A stretch of 55,427 bases of DNA from a bacterium (lineage in GTDB: Bacteria > Vulcanimicrobiota > Vulcanimicrobiia > Vulcanimicrobiales > Vulcanimicrobiaceae), in contig JAJYRH010000015.1 in NCBI GenBank assembly GCA_021794205.1, positions 1-55,427 on the forward strand, given 5' to 3'. Position 1 is the stretch's first letter, and every line of letters begins with the position of its first letter. Made by a program: the position numbers and the translations under genes. Below are positions 1 to 9,239 of the stretch, piece after piece. The notes under the pieces are model-generated. The model worked only from the letters and a program-made list of their open reading frames with translations, was not told the DNA's origin and searched no databases.

Positions 1-35
1 GGGGTAAGATTTCTTCACGGCGTAGTCTCCTTTGG

Positions 36-3000
36 ATGTTGATAATCCGGAGCTACGCCGCTCCTGGTTCCATGCCCCGCTTACGCGAGGGCGCCGGCCA
101 ATTTACCCGAAACTCGGTCCGACCTCATGCCGACGCCACCGTCGTTGCAATTTCGGGAAGCGGCACCTATTCTGCCGTGACGAACGCGCACGGTTTCTTT
201 ACCATCCTCGGCATGAATGCCGATAGCTACGGCGTCTCGATTTCGGCCGTAGGGTACGAACGTCAGTCTATAACCGGCGTAATCGTCTTCGGCGATCAAA
301 CGACCGCCCTCGGCACCGTTGCGCTGTACAAGCAGCTCAAAACGATCGCGCGCGTGAAATCGGTAAGCCGAACCAGCGCATTTCAGCCGTCGCAAACGAT
401 CGACAGTTATACCGTCAGCGGTGCTGCGGTCACCCAAACGACGGGTAAGGCTTTTGCGACGAATGAAAACGCGCTCTTACTCGCAGTTCCCGGTGTAACG
501 CTTACCAATAACGGCGTGCCGACGATTCGCGGCGGTGCGGCGTACGAACTGGGGTATCAGTTCGACGGCGTAACCTTCAAAGAACCGTTCCTCGGAAATA
601 ACGGTTCGAACGGTCTTTTCAACGGCCTCGGTTCCGTACAGGTCGTCGAAGGCGCGGGCGATGCCACGCAAGGCGGCGTCGGATCCGGCGTGGTCAACAT
701 TATTCCGCAGGTAGGCGAGGGCCCCGGTTCAGGCGAGCTCGATCTCGAGACCGGCGGACCGAACTTCAGCCATCAGCTGGGCTTTCATTACGGTTTTGCG
801 ACGCCGAATCGTCGCTTCTCCGAGTACTTTTCCTACACCGGCCAGCGGTTTGACCCGTATCTCGGGTACCACTTTACGCCGCTCGCGGAAAGCGGAAATT
901 ACTTCAGCACCACCTACGAAGCCACCGACCAGCTGCTCAACAACTTTTTCTACCACTTTGGGAAAAACAACCACGAGACGTTGCAGCTACTGTATGCAAA
1001 CATCTCGCAGCGCGGATACGGGCAACAGGGTCCCGGAGGCACGTATAACCCCGTCACCAACCCGAATGCACTTGTCTATTACCCCTACGATCAACTGACG
1101 CAGGGTGCATTTTACTCGATTGCCGGATATACGCCGTCGCAGTATGCGAGCTTAATCGGGCTTGGCCCGGGCGTCCCTTCCTACAATGCGGCGATTACCG
1201 GGCCGCAGCAGAATTTCTCCAATCAGACGCGTTTCCTGAAGTTAGAGTACGATAACAGTCTGAACGAAACGACCTATTTCGACATCCGCTACTTCAATTG
1301 GGGCGAAGACCAGTACTCCGATAACCAGTACTCGGGCGGTTTCTGGGGCGCGGCTCCGGGCTTTATTTCCGCCTGGACCGATACCGGCGGCCCGACCGTC
1401 GGCATGAACGCCGATCTTACCAAACAGATCGGGAGCAAACTCACGGCTACGTTGAATGTCTCGTACAACGTCCTCTACCCGAAATTCAACGCCTACGAGC
1501 CGCAGCTTTCGATCCTCGCAGGTAGTGATTTCCCGGGGAACCCGTTCGCTACGTCGGATTGGCTGCCGGGCGGCTACCTCCAAACCTATTTCCCCAATGG
1601 GGTTCCACGGCTACCGAGTTGGGGTATCGGCTACAACGGTACGAACTTCCAAAACTGGGGAACCGGCCTGCGCCTGCAATACTCGCCGACGAACCGGCTC
1701 TACTTCGATCTCGGCGTTCGCGATGAAGGACAGAACCAGCACTGGTTCAGCCAGATCGGGAACGCGGGTCTTGGAGCACCCTCGACTGGTTATGTCGTTG
1801 CCGGCTGCACAGCTTTTGCCAATAACCCGGCAAACTTCGCGCAGTGTCCCTCTGCCGCCATTAACAATCCCTTCGATGTAACCGCATCGTCGTGGACGAA
1901 CAGCGTCTTACATCCGACCGAACTGCAACCGCGCGCCTCGATTTCCTATAAATTCGATGCACGGGATTCAGTCCGCTTCGGCTACGGCCGCTCGGCCGTC
2001 TTCGCAAACGCGCAGACCGCGGGCACGCCCTTCCATCTGTACGGCTTGCAGCCGTATCTCAGCGTCCCGGCAAAGACCGGGGCGATTTGCGGTAACCCGG
2101 CAACCGTCGTGTTCGCCTGTACGAGCTACGCTCAACAACTCTACTGGCAAGGGGATGCCCTCGAGGCACCCGACGCCGGGAACGGCACGCCGGCGCTCTA
2201 CACGAACTATGACATGAGCTTCCAGCATCTCTTCAAGAACGGCTGGGGTCTTCGCCTCACCCCGTTCCTCAAAGAAGGGACCGATCTTCCGACCTTCTTC
2301 GTTCTGAATCCGGTTCTCGGTATTTTCGCCGTCTCGAACCAGGGTTTGAACAAGACGACGGGCCTCGAATTGGGCCTGACGACTCCTCAGCGGGCGCTGG
2401 GGCTGAGCGGATTCTTTACCGCTACCTATCAGAACGTGTTGAGCACGACTCCGCCGTTCTCGAGCAACGAAACGACCGTTCCGTTTATCCCAACCGCCTC
2501 GTTGGCGCTCGGCGATCTCTATCGTGCCGGATACGTTTCGCCGTTTTCGATTCGCGTCGGAGGACTCGACAATCTCAAGCATGGCTGGAGCATCAGCCCG
2601 CAGTTGCAATTCGATATCGGATACCCGTACTCGGTCGGCAATATGATTGCCGCACAGGTCGGGACGAATGCTTCCGGTCAGCCGATCTACGCGAACATTC
2701 CCCAGGTGAACTTCGGCCCCGGCATCACCGGCGGTCAGGCGAGCTTCGTGGGTGGGGCCCCCGGCGCGAGCGTCTCGACCAACTACTACGATCCGGCATT
2801 CCCGGGCAGCGCCCTCGACCCGAATATCGCGGCGACGCGCGGCACCCCGGGCACGGCGTATAACGGCGGCAAATTGAGCCATCCGAACCTGTACGGTGCG
2901 TTGACGATCCAATACACGACGCACGGCAACACCTTCGGCGTTCAAATGCTGAACTTGTTCGGCAATGCATTTAACGGCTCGGTACCGGCTATTAATTCCT

Positions 3001-3224
3001 ACTACCAGCCCGTGGCGAACGGTCTCTCCGGTCCGCAGACCGGAACGAACGTCTGCATGGGGCAGGTTGGAAACGCTCGTGGATGCACGCAGTTCATTCC
3101 GACGAACATCAATGCGTTCAGCAACGGTGCGTATCTGCTCTCGAACGGAAATTTCACCGGCACGCCCGGGTTTGCGCCATTGCAACCCTTCACCGTGCAG
3201 TTTTTCTTCCAGCACCGGATCTAA
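36..3224 (+). CDS. TonB-dependent receptor with N-terminal carboxypeptidase-regulatory-like domain (possibly 5'-incomplete)
   Basis: An outer-membrane receptor/transporter of the Oar-like class. Residues about 48-115 form the second half of a carboxypeptidase-regulatory-like beta-sandwich (motif NAHGFFTI, then VIVFGDQTT). They align with the same domain of the receptor starting at 4812, down to the shared 'LKTIA.VKS' segment. A plug-like region follows (IRGGAAYELGYQFDGV, VQVVEGAGDATQGGVGSG), then a long aromatic-rich barrel ending in FFFQHRI. The first ~45 residues do not resemble a signal peptide or the start of the domain in any frame, and the frame is open to the window edge. The true start may therefore lie upstream, or the 5' end may be rearranged. 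The substrate is unknown. The downstream lipoprotein overlaps or abuts the stop codon, suggesting co-expression. Confidence 0.85.
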   Translation: MLIIRSYAAPGSMPRLREGAGQFTRNSVRPHADATVVAISGSGTYSAVTNAHGFFTILGMNADSYGVSISAVGYERQSITGVIVFGDQTTALGTVALYKQLKTIARVKSVSRTSAFQPSQTIDSYTVSGAAVTQTTGKAFATNENALLLAVPGVTLTNNGVPTIRGGAAYELGYQFDGVTFKEPFLGNNGSNGLFNGLGSVQVVEGAGDATQGGVGSGVVNIIPQVGEGPGSGELDLETGGPNFSHQLGFHYGFATPNRRFSEYFSYTGQRFDPYLGYHFTPLAESGNYFSTTYEATDQLLNNFFYHFGKNNHETLQLLYANISQRGYGQQGPGGTYNPVTNPNALVYYPYDQLTQGAFYSIAGYTPSQYASLIGLGPGVPSYNAAITGPQQNFSNQTRFLKLEYDNSLNETTYFDIRYFNWGEDQYSDNQYSGGFWGAAPGFISAWTDTGGPTVGMNADLTKQIGSKLTATLNVSYNVLYPKFNAYEPQLSILAGSDFPGNPFATSDWLPGGYLQTYFPNGVPRLPSWGIGYNGTNFQNWGTGLRLQYSPTNRLYFDLGVRDEGQNQHWFSQIGNAGLGAPSTGYVVAGCTAFANNPANFAQCPSAAINNPFDVTASSWTNSVLHPTELQPRASISYKFDARDSVRFGYGRSAVFANAQTAGTPFHLYGLQPYLSVPAKTGAICGNPATVVFACTSYAQQLYWQGDALEAPDAGNGTPALYTNYDMSFQHLFKNGWGLRLTPFLKEGTDLPTFFVLNPVLGIFAVSNQGLNKTTGLELGLTTPQRALGLSGFFTATYQNVLSTTPPFSSNETTVPFIPTASLALGDLYRAGYVSPFSIRVGGLDNLKHGWSISPQLQFDIGYPYSVGNMIAAQVGTNASGQPIYANIPQVNFGPGITGGQASFVGGAPGASVSTNYYDPAFPGSALDPNIAATRGTPGTAYNGGKLSHPNLYGALTIQYTTHGNTFGVQMLNLFGNAFNGSVPAINSYYQPVANGLSGPQTGTNVCMGQVGNARGCTQFIPTNINAFSNGAYLLSNGNFTGTPGFAPLQPFTVQFFFQHRI

Positions 3225-3245
3225 ATGGGGCTTGCAATCAACAGT

Positions 3246-4595
3246 ATGAAACGACTGATACTTACCGGGGCGATCGCACTCGCCCTCACGGCATGCAGCG
3301 CGAATCCGAATAATCCGATCGCGCCGACGAACCCGGCGGTGATTCAGAATAACGTTCTGCAATTTGCGGTGGGAACCGCACGATTGCCGAACGGGACGCT
3401 TGGACTCAACGTCGTGACGACCTACCGCCAACCCGCCGGGGCATTTGCCCCCGGCGACAGCGGTGCTCTCGTTGACACTCCAACCCTCACCCTTCCCGCG
3501 CCGGTCGCAGGACCGGCTGGAACGGCGACCGGTTACGACGCGCTCTCGACGGTTCTCACCGGACCGGCGGCCGGCGAGATCGGGACGACCTCGATCGGAG
3601 GGAGTTCGCAGGCAACCGGAACGACGACTGTGACGACCTTCGGGCAATCGGGCGGCGCTTTCGGGCTCGGGATCGAGCCATTCAACTCCTACGGTCCGGC
3701 GAATGCCCCGTCGTTCTCGCAGATCGGCACGCCGTTCCAAGTCGCGCCGTATCCGGTCCCGCTCTACGACCAGACCGCCAGCGACCCCAATCAATTCGTT
3801 CCCTGGGGAGGGCCGCCGGCATTCGTGTTGCCGAACAGCAACGGCGACTCGGTGGTCGGCAATTCGAACTACCCCTCCGGAACGGCCGGAGTTAGCGAAG
3901 GAATCGACGTGTTCGCTTCCATCGCTCCGGTTGCAGGGGGAACCTACGGCCTGAGCGTCTCGGTACCGGCGAACACCGGTACGGCGACCTCTCCGCCGCA
4001 GTCCTTTACGCTTCCGGCTGGCCCCCCCACGGTTGGCCCGGCGACGGCGCCGAGCTACAGCGTTACCACGAACTCGTTCACAGGATTTAGCCTGCCGGCA
4101 CAGGCGAGCGAAGCGTACGTGCAGGTCGTGGACTATGGGCCTAACCCGACCGCGACGACGCAACCGGCGAGCTGCAACGGAAGTTCCGCCGCCCATCCGG
4201 TCTACTACACGCTCTGGACGAATACACCGACGTTGCCGACGCTACCGGCGGCGCAAGGCCCGAATGGAACGCCGACCATCTGCTCGGCAGCGCAAAATAC
4301 GGCGACGAACTCCGCGGCGACCCCCGGTGACGACGTCGTTGTCCAGGAAGTGGGCTTCGACTACCCGGCGTACGAGATGTCCTATACCGGCGTCCCCGGT
4401 ACGGGAAGCGCTGGGACTCCGAACCCCCCGTACGTGGGAGGACAAAAATCGGACGATCTCTCGATCTCGCCGGCGGTCTGCACCTACGACTCCGGGGGCG
4501 GGGTGATGGCCTCCTGTACGGCACCGCTGCCGCTCGCGGTTGGGCGAGGGTTGCCTTCAGTCGGACGCCCCGGCCAACCGACCGTTCATCGCTAA
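3246..4595 (+). CDS. Secreted lipoprotein of unknown function, partner of a TonB-dependent receptor
   Basis: About 449 residues. A typical lipoprotein signal (KR, hydrophobic stretch, lipobox LTAC with Cys at about residue 17) precedes a Gly/Thr/Pro/Ala-rich extracytoplasmic body with few charged residues and several Cys pairs near the C-terminus. An in-frame ATG at 3225 touches the receptor stop (TAAATG). The ATG at 3246 is preferred because it gives a clean signal peptide. It lies directly behind one TonB receptor and before another, so a surface accessory role, for example substrate capture, is plausible. I recognise no named domain. Confidence 0.75.
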   Translation: MKRLILTGAIALALTACSANPNNPIAPTNPAVIQNNVLQFAVGTARLPNGTLGLNVVTTYRQPAGAFAPGDSGALVDTPTLTLPAPVAGPAGTATGYDALSTVLTGPAAGEIGTTSIGGSSQATGTTTVTTFGQSGGAFGLGIEPFNSYGPANAPSFSQIGTPFQVAPYPVPLYDQTASDPNQFVPWGGPPAFVLPNSNGDSVVGNSNYPSGTAGVSEGIDVFASIAPVAGGTYGLSVSVPANTGTATSPPQSFTLPAGPPTVGPATAPSYSVTTNSFTGFSLPAQASEAYVQVVDYGPNPTATTQPASCNGSSAAHPVYYTLWTNTPTLPTLPAAQGPNGTPTICSAAQNTATNSAATPGDDVVVQEVGFDYPAYEMSYTGVPGTGSAGTPNPPYVGGQKSDDLSISPAVCTYDSGGGVMASCTAPLPLAVGRGLPSVGRPGQPTVHR

Positions 4596-4621
4596 TCGAG
4601 CGCGAGAACGACGGTTCTACC

Positions 4622-4656
4622 GAGAGGCTCCGGCAATCTGCCGGGGCCTCTCCTTG
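4622..4656 (+). terminator. Intrinsic terminator-like hairpin after the lipoprotein gene
   Basis: GAGAGG (4622-4627) pairs with CCTCTC (4647-4652). An inner CCGGC/GCCGG helix lies between them, followed by CTTGT. It sits 27 bp after the stop codon. Confidence 0.65.
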
Positions 4657-4811
4657 TATTCCCCGCCGCCGTCGATTCTTAAGGTTTGCTGAAGGAACCG
4701 ACCAAAGTAGGGACTAAAGGCGCAGCGATGGCGCTTCCTCGGCTGCCCAACGCGGGGTGGTCGAGTGGTGCTGTCACAGCTCACTAAAACTCGATTGAGG
4801 GAAAATAATCG
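4657..4811 (+). other. Leader region of the second TonB-dependent receptor, possibly structured
   Basis: This gene-free stretch upstream of the receptor can fold with CGACCA (4699-4704) pairing to TGGTCG (4758-4763). It encloses a hairpin around 4718-4737 (GCGC/GCGC) and another around 4745-4757 (CCC/GGG), a three-way-junction-like layout. I cannot match it to a known riboswitch class. GAGGG at about 4797-4801 is a plausible ribosome binding site for the ATG at 4812. Confidence 0.3.
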
Positions 4812-7800
4812 ATGAAATTTCAACGGACCCTCCGTCGCGTCGCCGTAGCACTGATGCTTCTCGTCGCCTTCCTGTTCCAGGGAACATGGGCACTGGCAGG
4901 AACGACGGGCGGCCTCAATGGTACGGTAACCGATACAAAGGGTGCGCCCGTTGTAGGAGCGGTCGTCGTCGCAACGTCACCTTCACAGGTGGCCACGGCT
5001 ACAACCGATTCCCACGGGCATTTCATGTTCCTCAGCCTTTCGCCCGACACGTATACCGTGACGGTGAAGAAGGCTGATTTCAATACCGCATCGCTTTCGG
5101 GCGTGACGGTCTTCGCCGATCAAAACTACACGATTTCGTTGGTCTTAAGCCCCGCGCTCAAGACGATCGCAACCGTGAAATCGCGCGCGGCCGGCAACCT
5201 CGTCAAAGCCGGTGTGACGAATAACGTCTACTCCGTCAACGCTGCAACGCAGACCGCGGTGCAGGGTATCGGCGGCGGCGGTAACTTGACCAATGCCTAC
5301 TCGGCACTCTATGCCACTCCCGGCGTCAGCTCGTACATCGGGAACGAAGGTTTCGGCCAAGTGTTCTACATCCGTGGCGCGAGCTACGACCAGAGCGGCT
5401 ACGAGTATGACGGCGTTCCCGTCAACCGTGCGTTCGACAACTACAACGCGAACTCGCTGAGCTCGCTCGGCCAGCAAGAGTTGCAGATCTACACGGGTTC
5501 CGATCCGTCGGGCGCCTCCTCGGCTACCCAGGTTGGTTTCATCAACCAGGTTATCCGCACGGGCACCTACCCCGGCTTTGCAGACGCACAGCTCGGGCTC
5601 GGCAATCCGGCGTACTTCCACGAACTCAAAGTTGAGACCGGCGGCGCAACGCCCAACCGTCTCTTCAGCTACTACGTCGGCTTTGAGGGCGTGAACCAGC
5701 AGTACAACTTCATCAACAATCAGAACGGCTTGAACTTCCCGCTCGACGGCTCGGGCTCCAACGGTTTCTCTGGCCTACAGCTAAATTTTGATACGGTGAT
5801 TTCGCCGTTCTATTTCCAAGGTCCGTGGCCGACGTGCAATGCAAACGGCTCGGGCGCACCTGCAGGTGCCCCAACGTTTACGAATCCGAATACGTTTAAT
5901 TACGGCGTTTCGGTAACGACGCCGGTTTGCGCCTCGTACGTTCCCTTTGAATCGTTCGTCAATAACGCCATCGCCGATCGCGAAGGCGTCGTCAATCTGC
6001 ACTTCGGTATCCCGCACAAGCGCGATGCCGGGCGCGATGATTTCCAAATCCTGTACAACACCTTTGCCTATCGTTCGTATTACAACGACAGCATCAACGG
6101 TGCGTTCGGTGGCATGACGAACATGAATAACACGTTCGGCGCGGCAGGCCCGCTGCTCAACACGCTGAACAGTTCGTTTGCGCCTGTCTTCGGTCCCAAT
6201 GCCTTTGGTGTGCCGCAGAGTGGTCCGTTAGCGAACGTTTGTGATGAGATGGGAATTTACTCGGGCGTTGCGTGCGCGACGACCGGCCCATCGCAACTTC
6301 CGTTCCACGATGGATATATCTATCCGAACGGGACGAGCTTCGGGCAGTCAGCGACCGGTATCCAGCCGATCCCTTACTATATGCCCGGAACGAACATGAC
6401 GAACAATCGTCTTCCGAATTCTGGTATCGCGCCGAATTATCAGGACAGCGTCTGGAACGACGGCTCGATCATCAAACTCCAGTATCAGAAGAACATTAAC
6501 GAGCGCTCGTATCTGCGTTTGCTCGGCTACACGTTCTACTCTGATTGGCTCAACGGTGGCCCTGCGGGCTGGGGGATGTACTACGACACGTTTGCGCTGG
6601 GTTATTCCAACGCTCTTGCCGACTACGAGCTGAATACCCACACGCGCGGCGTGCAGTTGGTCTATGCCAACCAGCTCAACGACAAGAACCTATTGACCTT
6701 CACCGCCAACTACACGACGGCGACCACCGGGCGTGCCAACAACGTCTCGGGCAACCCCAACTGGACCGTCGGACTTAACGGGCCAGGATCCCAAACCACG
6801 AACCTCACAGACGGCACGAATTGCTACAATGCCGCCGGTGCGGTCGACAACTGTTACTCGAGTTTGAATTCCGGAACGTACGGAACGCCGACCCCCTACG
6901 GTGTCGCCGCCGGCTCGCCGGCTGCGCTCGCCGGCGCAACGTGGCAGGTAACCGTACCGCACTTCACGGGCGGTTACTTCAACCGGGTAACGCCGCGCTT
7001 CAGCTCGTACGCCTTAGAGGACGAATTCCGTCCGACGCATCGCTGGGACCTCAACATCGGTCTCCGCCTCGAAACCTATAGCTACGGTCTGAGCACGCTG
7101 AACTCGCCGGAGATGAACTTCTGGTTCAATCAGGCGCAGAACTGGCTCTGCGTTGACTCGGGCACCGGCCAGGGCATCTTCCTGCCTCCGTCGCCGACGA
7201 CCGCTCCGGGTTCGATTAATCCGGAATACAGCACGACCCCTGGCGGTGCAGATTGCACCGGCGTCGCCTCGCCTTCGGGCGCGCCGGCGGTACACCCGAA
7301 CGGGCTCACCGCAGGCATCCCGGCGTTGACCAACATCAACCCGAGCAGTATCACCAAGAGCCTCGTTTCGCCGCGTATCAGCGGAACCTACACCGTCAAT
7401 CCGTTGACCGTGATCCGCTTCTCGGCCGGCCGCTTCTCGCAGCCCACGCCGACGGCATTCGAGCAGTATTACCTGGGATCGGGGCGCGAAACGGCGCTCA
7501 CGCTCTTCCAGCGCTTCTACGGCATCGGCTTCAACTCGCCGTTGCACGACAATCCGGTGCAGACGTCGAATAACTACGATATCTCGCTGGAGAAACAACT
7601 CAAAGGAACCGATATCACCTTCCGCCTGACGCCGTTCTATCGCTACGCGACGAACCAGTCGGTTACGGTGCCGCTCGGTGCGAACTTCGTTTCAGGGCTC
7701 AACGTTGGTACGCAAAAGACCAGCGGAATCGAGTTCGCGATTCAGAAGGGCGACCCGTCACGGAACGGTCTCTCGGGACAGATCTCGTGGACCTACGTTC

Positions 7801-8807
7801 ACGCACGGATCAAGTACGGCGCGCTCAATGGCTCGCAAAGCGCCATCGACTTGCTGAACAACTATATCCGCGCCTATAACGGCCTCACCTCGTTCTGCCT
7901 CAATAACAGCAGTGCGGCGGCATCGGGACTGAGCGACAATAACCCGGCGCACATCTGCCCGCAGGGCGATGCGACCGCCGGATATGTCGGTGCTCCTGCA
8001 TCGTGTTACCAGCCCAACGGCGCAGGCCCCGCAACGACGCCCTGTGGCGCGGCTTCGGGCAACATCAGCAACCCCTACTACTCCAACACGCCGCAGCCGA
8101 TCCTCGATCGCAACGGCTACTATCCCACCTATGCGAACTATCCGCCGGGCGATCCGCTCTCCGGAGCGGGGAGTACGGCGTTCGGCCCCAATCAGTTCAG
8201 TGCGTATCTCTCCTATAAGAAGAACAAACTGACGATCACCCCGACCGCGCAGCTCTTCCAAGGTAGCCGCTATGGCGACCCGACCGCCGTTGTCGGTCTT
8301 GACCCGCGTAACTGCGGCTCGAACCAGTCCGGCGTTGCGGGCGTCGCGGCGGCCTACCAGGGCCTCCCGAACTATCAGTCCTGCGCCTTCTCGCCCTACA
8401 CGAACGCGGGTTTTCTCGCGATTCCGGATCCGGCGACGGGCAAGTTCGATAGCATGGGTCAGTTCCGCAATCCGTGGCAGTTCAATCTCGGCCTCCAACT
8501 CCACTACGACTTCACGCCGAAGATCTCTGGCACGTTCCTCATTGCCAATCTCGTCAACCGCTGTTTCGGCGGCAGCAAGCAGCCCTGGTCGAATGCGTAT
8601 GTACCGAACCAGTACGTTTGCGGCTACTACGATAACACCGGTGGCTATATCGGCAACACTCCGGGCGCAGGCTTCTTCTACGGAGCAGGCGGCACCGATC
8701 CGGCAAACGGAACGGCGGGTTACCCGGGAACGATGAACTACCCCTACGCACCTGCCAACGGCAACGTGCCGCTGCAGGCGTACTTCCAGCTGAACGTCAA
8801 GCTCTAA
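4812..8807 (+). CDS. TonB-dependent receptor, Oar-like, with carboxypeptidase-regulatory-like domain
   Basis: A 1331-residue outer-membrane receptor. A signal peptide (KFQRTLRR, hydrophobic core, cleavage near WALAG) is followed at about residues 33-115 by a complete carboxypeptidase-regulatory-like domain (GTVTDTKGAPVVGA, TDSHGHFMFLSL). Next come a plug domain (FYIRGASYDQSGYEYDGVPV) and a large aromatic-rich beta-barrel ending in an amphipathic strand (LQAYFQLNVKL). It is a diverged paralogue of the receptor at 36-3224: both keep 'LKTIA.VKS' between the regulatory domain and the plug. A leader and terminators on both sides suggest its own transcript. The substrate (peptide, glycan or other large ligand) cannot be told from sequence. 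Confidence 0.92.
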   Translation: MKFQRTLRRVAVALMLLVAFLFQGTWALAGTTGGLNGTVTDTKGAPVVGAVVVATSPSQVATATTDSHGHFMFLSLSPDTYTVTVKKADFNTASLSGVTVFADQNYTISLVLSPALKTIATVKSRAAGNLVKAGVTNNVYSVNAATQTAVQGIGGGGNLTNAYSALYATPGVSSYIGNEGFGQVFYIRGASYDQSGYEYDGVPVNRAFDNYNANSLSSLGQQELQIYTGSDPSGASSATQVGFINQVIRTGTYPGFADAQLGLGNPAYFHELKVETGGATPNRLFSYYVGFEGVNQQYNFINNQNGLNFPLDGSGSNGFSGLQLNFDTVISPFYFQGPWPTCNANGSGAPAGAPTFTNPNTFNYGVSVTTPVCASYVPFESFVNNAIADREGVVNLHFGIPHKRDAGRDDFQILYNTFAYRSYYNDSINGAFGGMTNMNNTFGAAGPLLNTLNSSFAPVFGPNAFGVPQSGPLANVCDEMGIYSGVACATTGPSQLPFHDGYIYPNGTSFGQSATGIQPIPYYMPGTNMTNNRLPNSGIAPNYQDSVWNDGSIIKLQYQKNINERSYLRLLGYTFYSDWLNGGPAGWGMYYDTFALGYSNALADYELNTHTRGVQLVYANQLNDKNLLTFTANYTTATTGRANNVSGNPNWTVGLNGPGSQTTNLTDGTNCYNAAGAVDNCYSSLNSGTYGTPTPYGVAAGSPAALAGATWQVTVPHFTGGYFNRVTPRFSSYALEDEFRPTHRWDLNIGLRLETYSYGLSTLNSPEMNFWFNQAQNWLCVDSGTGQGIFLPPSPTTAPGSINPEYSTTPGGADCTGVASPSGAPAVHPNGLTAGIPALTNINPSSITKSLVSPRISGTYTVNPLTVIRFSAGRFSQPTPTAFEQYYLGSGRETALTLFQRFYGIGFNSPLHDNPVQTSNNYDISLEKQLKGTDITFRLTPFYRYATNQSVTVPLGANFVSGLNVGTQKTSGIEFAIQKGDPSRNGLSGQISWTYVHARIKYGALNGSQSAIDLLNNYIRAYNGLTSFCLNNSSAAASGLSDNNPAHICPQGDATAGYVGAPASCYQPNGAGPATTPCGAASGNISNPYYSNTPQPILDRNGYYPTYANYPPGDPLSGAGSTAFGPNQFSAYLSYKKNKLTITPTAQLFQGSRYGDPTAVVGLDPRNCGSNQSGVAGVAAAYQGLPNYQSCAFSPYTNAGFLAIPDPATGKFDSMGQFRNPWQFNLGLQLHYDFTPKISGTFLIANLVNRCFGGSKQPWSNAYVPNQYVCGYYDNTGGYIGNTPGAGFFYGAGGTDPANGTAGYPGTMNYPYAPANGNVPLQAYFQLNVKL

Positions 8808-8845
8808 CGAGCACGGCGCTTCTCGCTAGAAGCGGTTAGGAAAGC

Positions 8846-8875
8846 AAGCCCCGTCGCGAAAGCGGCGGGGTTTGT
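8846..8875 (+). terminator. Intrinsic terminator of the TonB receptor gene
   Basis: A nine-pair stem CCCCGTCGC/GCGGCGGGG (one T-G pair) is closed by a GAAA tetraloop. AA precedes it and TTTGTT follows it, about 40 bp after the stop codon. Confidence 0.85.
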
Positions 8876-8901
8876 TCGTTGTACGTCGGAATGAAGGTCC
8901 A

Positions 8902-9102
8902 GTGCCACGCTTACGTTGCGATGAATGCGATCGCGAAATCTCGCCGCTCACGACGCGCAGTAACCTGCGTTGGATCAAAGATCGCGCGCATCTCGCTCGC
9001 GAAGTGTTGCGCCATTCCAATGACGGGCTCGACAGTTGGATGATGGAGTCGCTCGCATTTCTCGACGAGCATGGAGAACACGGTGTGAGCGTGCTGGCGT
9101 AA
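8902..9102 (+). CDS. Small CxxC protein of unknown function
   Basis: A 66-residue ORF from GTG 8902, preceded by GAAGG at good spacing. A TTG start at 8872 would overlap the preceding terminator and is less likely. The N-terminus has one CDEC (CxxC) knuckle, and the rest is helical and charged (RAHLAREVLRHS, MMESLAFLDEHGEHG). No family is recognised. A zinc-knuckle or thiol role is only a guess. Confidence 0.45.
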   Translation: MPRLRCDECDREISPLTTRSNLRWIKDRAHLAREVLRHSNDGLDSWMMESLAFLDEHGEHGVSVLA

Positions 9103-9239
9103 CGCCGCTCTTTGTTACCCCCCCCCTCGACTCGCTTCGCTCGCTCAGGGCAGGCTCCGCAAGGGTATCGTGTGGCCGCTCTTTGTCACCCCGAGTAGCC
9201 GCTGAAAGCGGCGTATCGAGGGGGCGAGGGGGGGCCGCG
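9103..9239. repeat. Dispersed hairpin repeat (CCGAGTAG...CGTATCGAGG) plus a TCGACTCGCTTCGCTCGCTCA-type element
   Basis: Two repeat types lie between genes. One contains CTCGCTTCGCTCGCTCAGG near 9131-9150 and recurs, inverted, near 19820-19850. The other is GTCACCCCGAGTAG, the stem CCGCT-gaa-AGCGG, then CGTATCGAGGG near 9186-9222, a single copy of the repeat that forms arrays elsewhere in this window. No gene is seen. Confidence 0.7.

Noticed and set aside
1968..4196. A 742-codon minus-strand open frame opposite the first receptor and lipoprotein
   Set aside because: It is arginine-rich, has no domain, and lies opposite two genes with clear homology. It is an antisense shadow of GC-rich codons.
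4657..4811. Identification as a c-di-GMP-I or cobalamin riboswitch
   Set aside because: Single motifs such as GGGACTAAAGGC look vaguely similar, but the conserved cores of these classes are not present.
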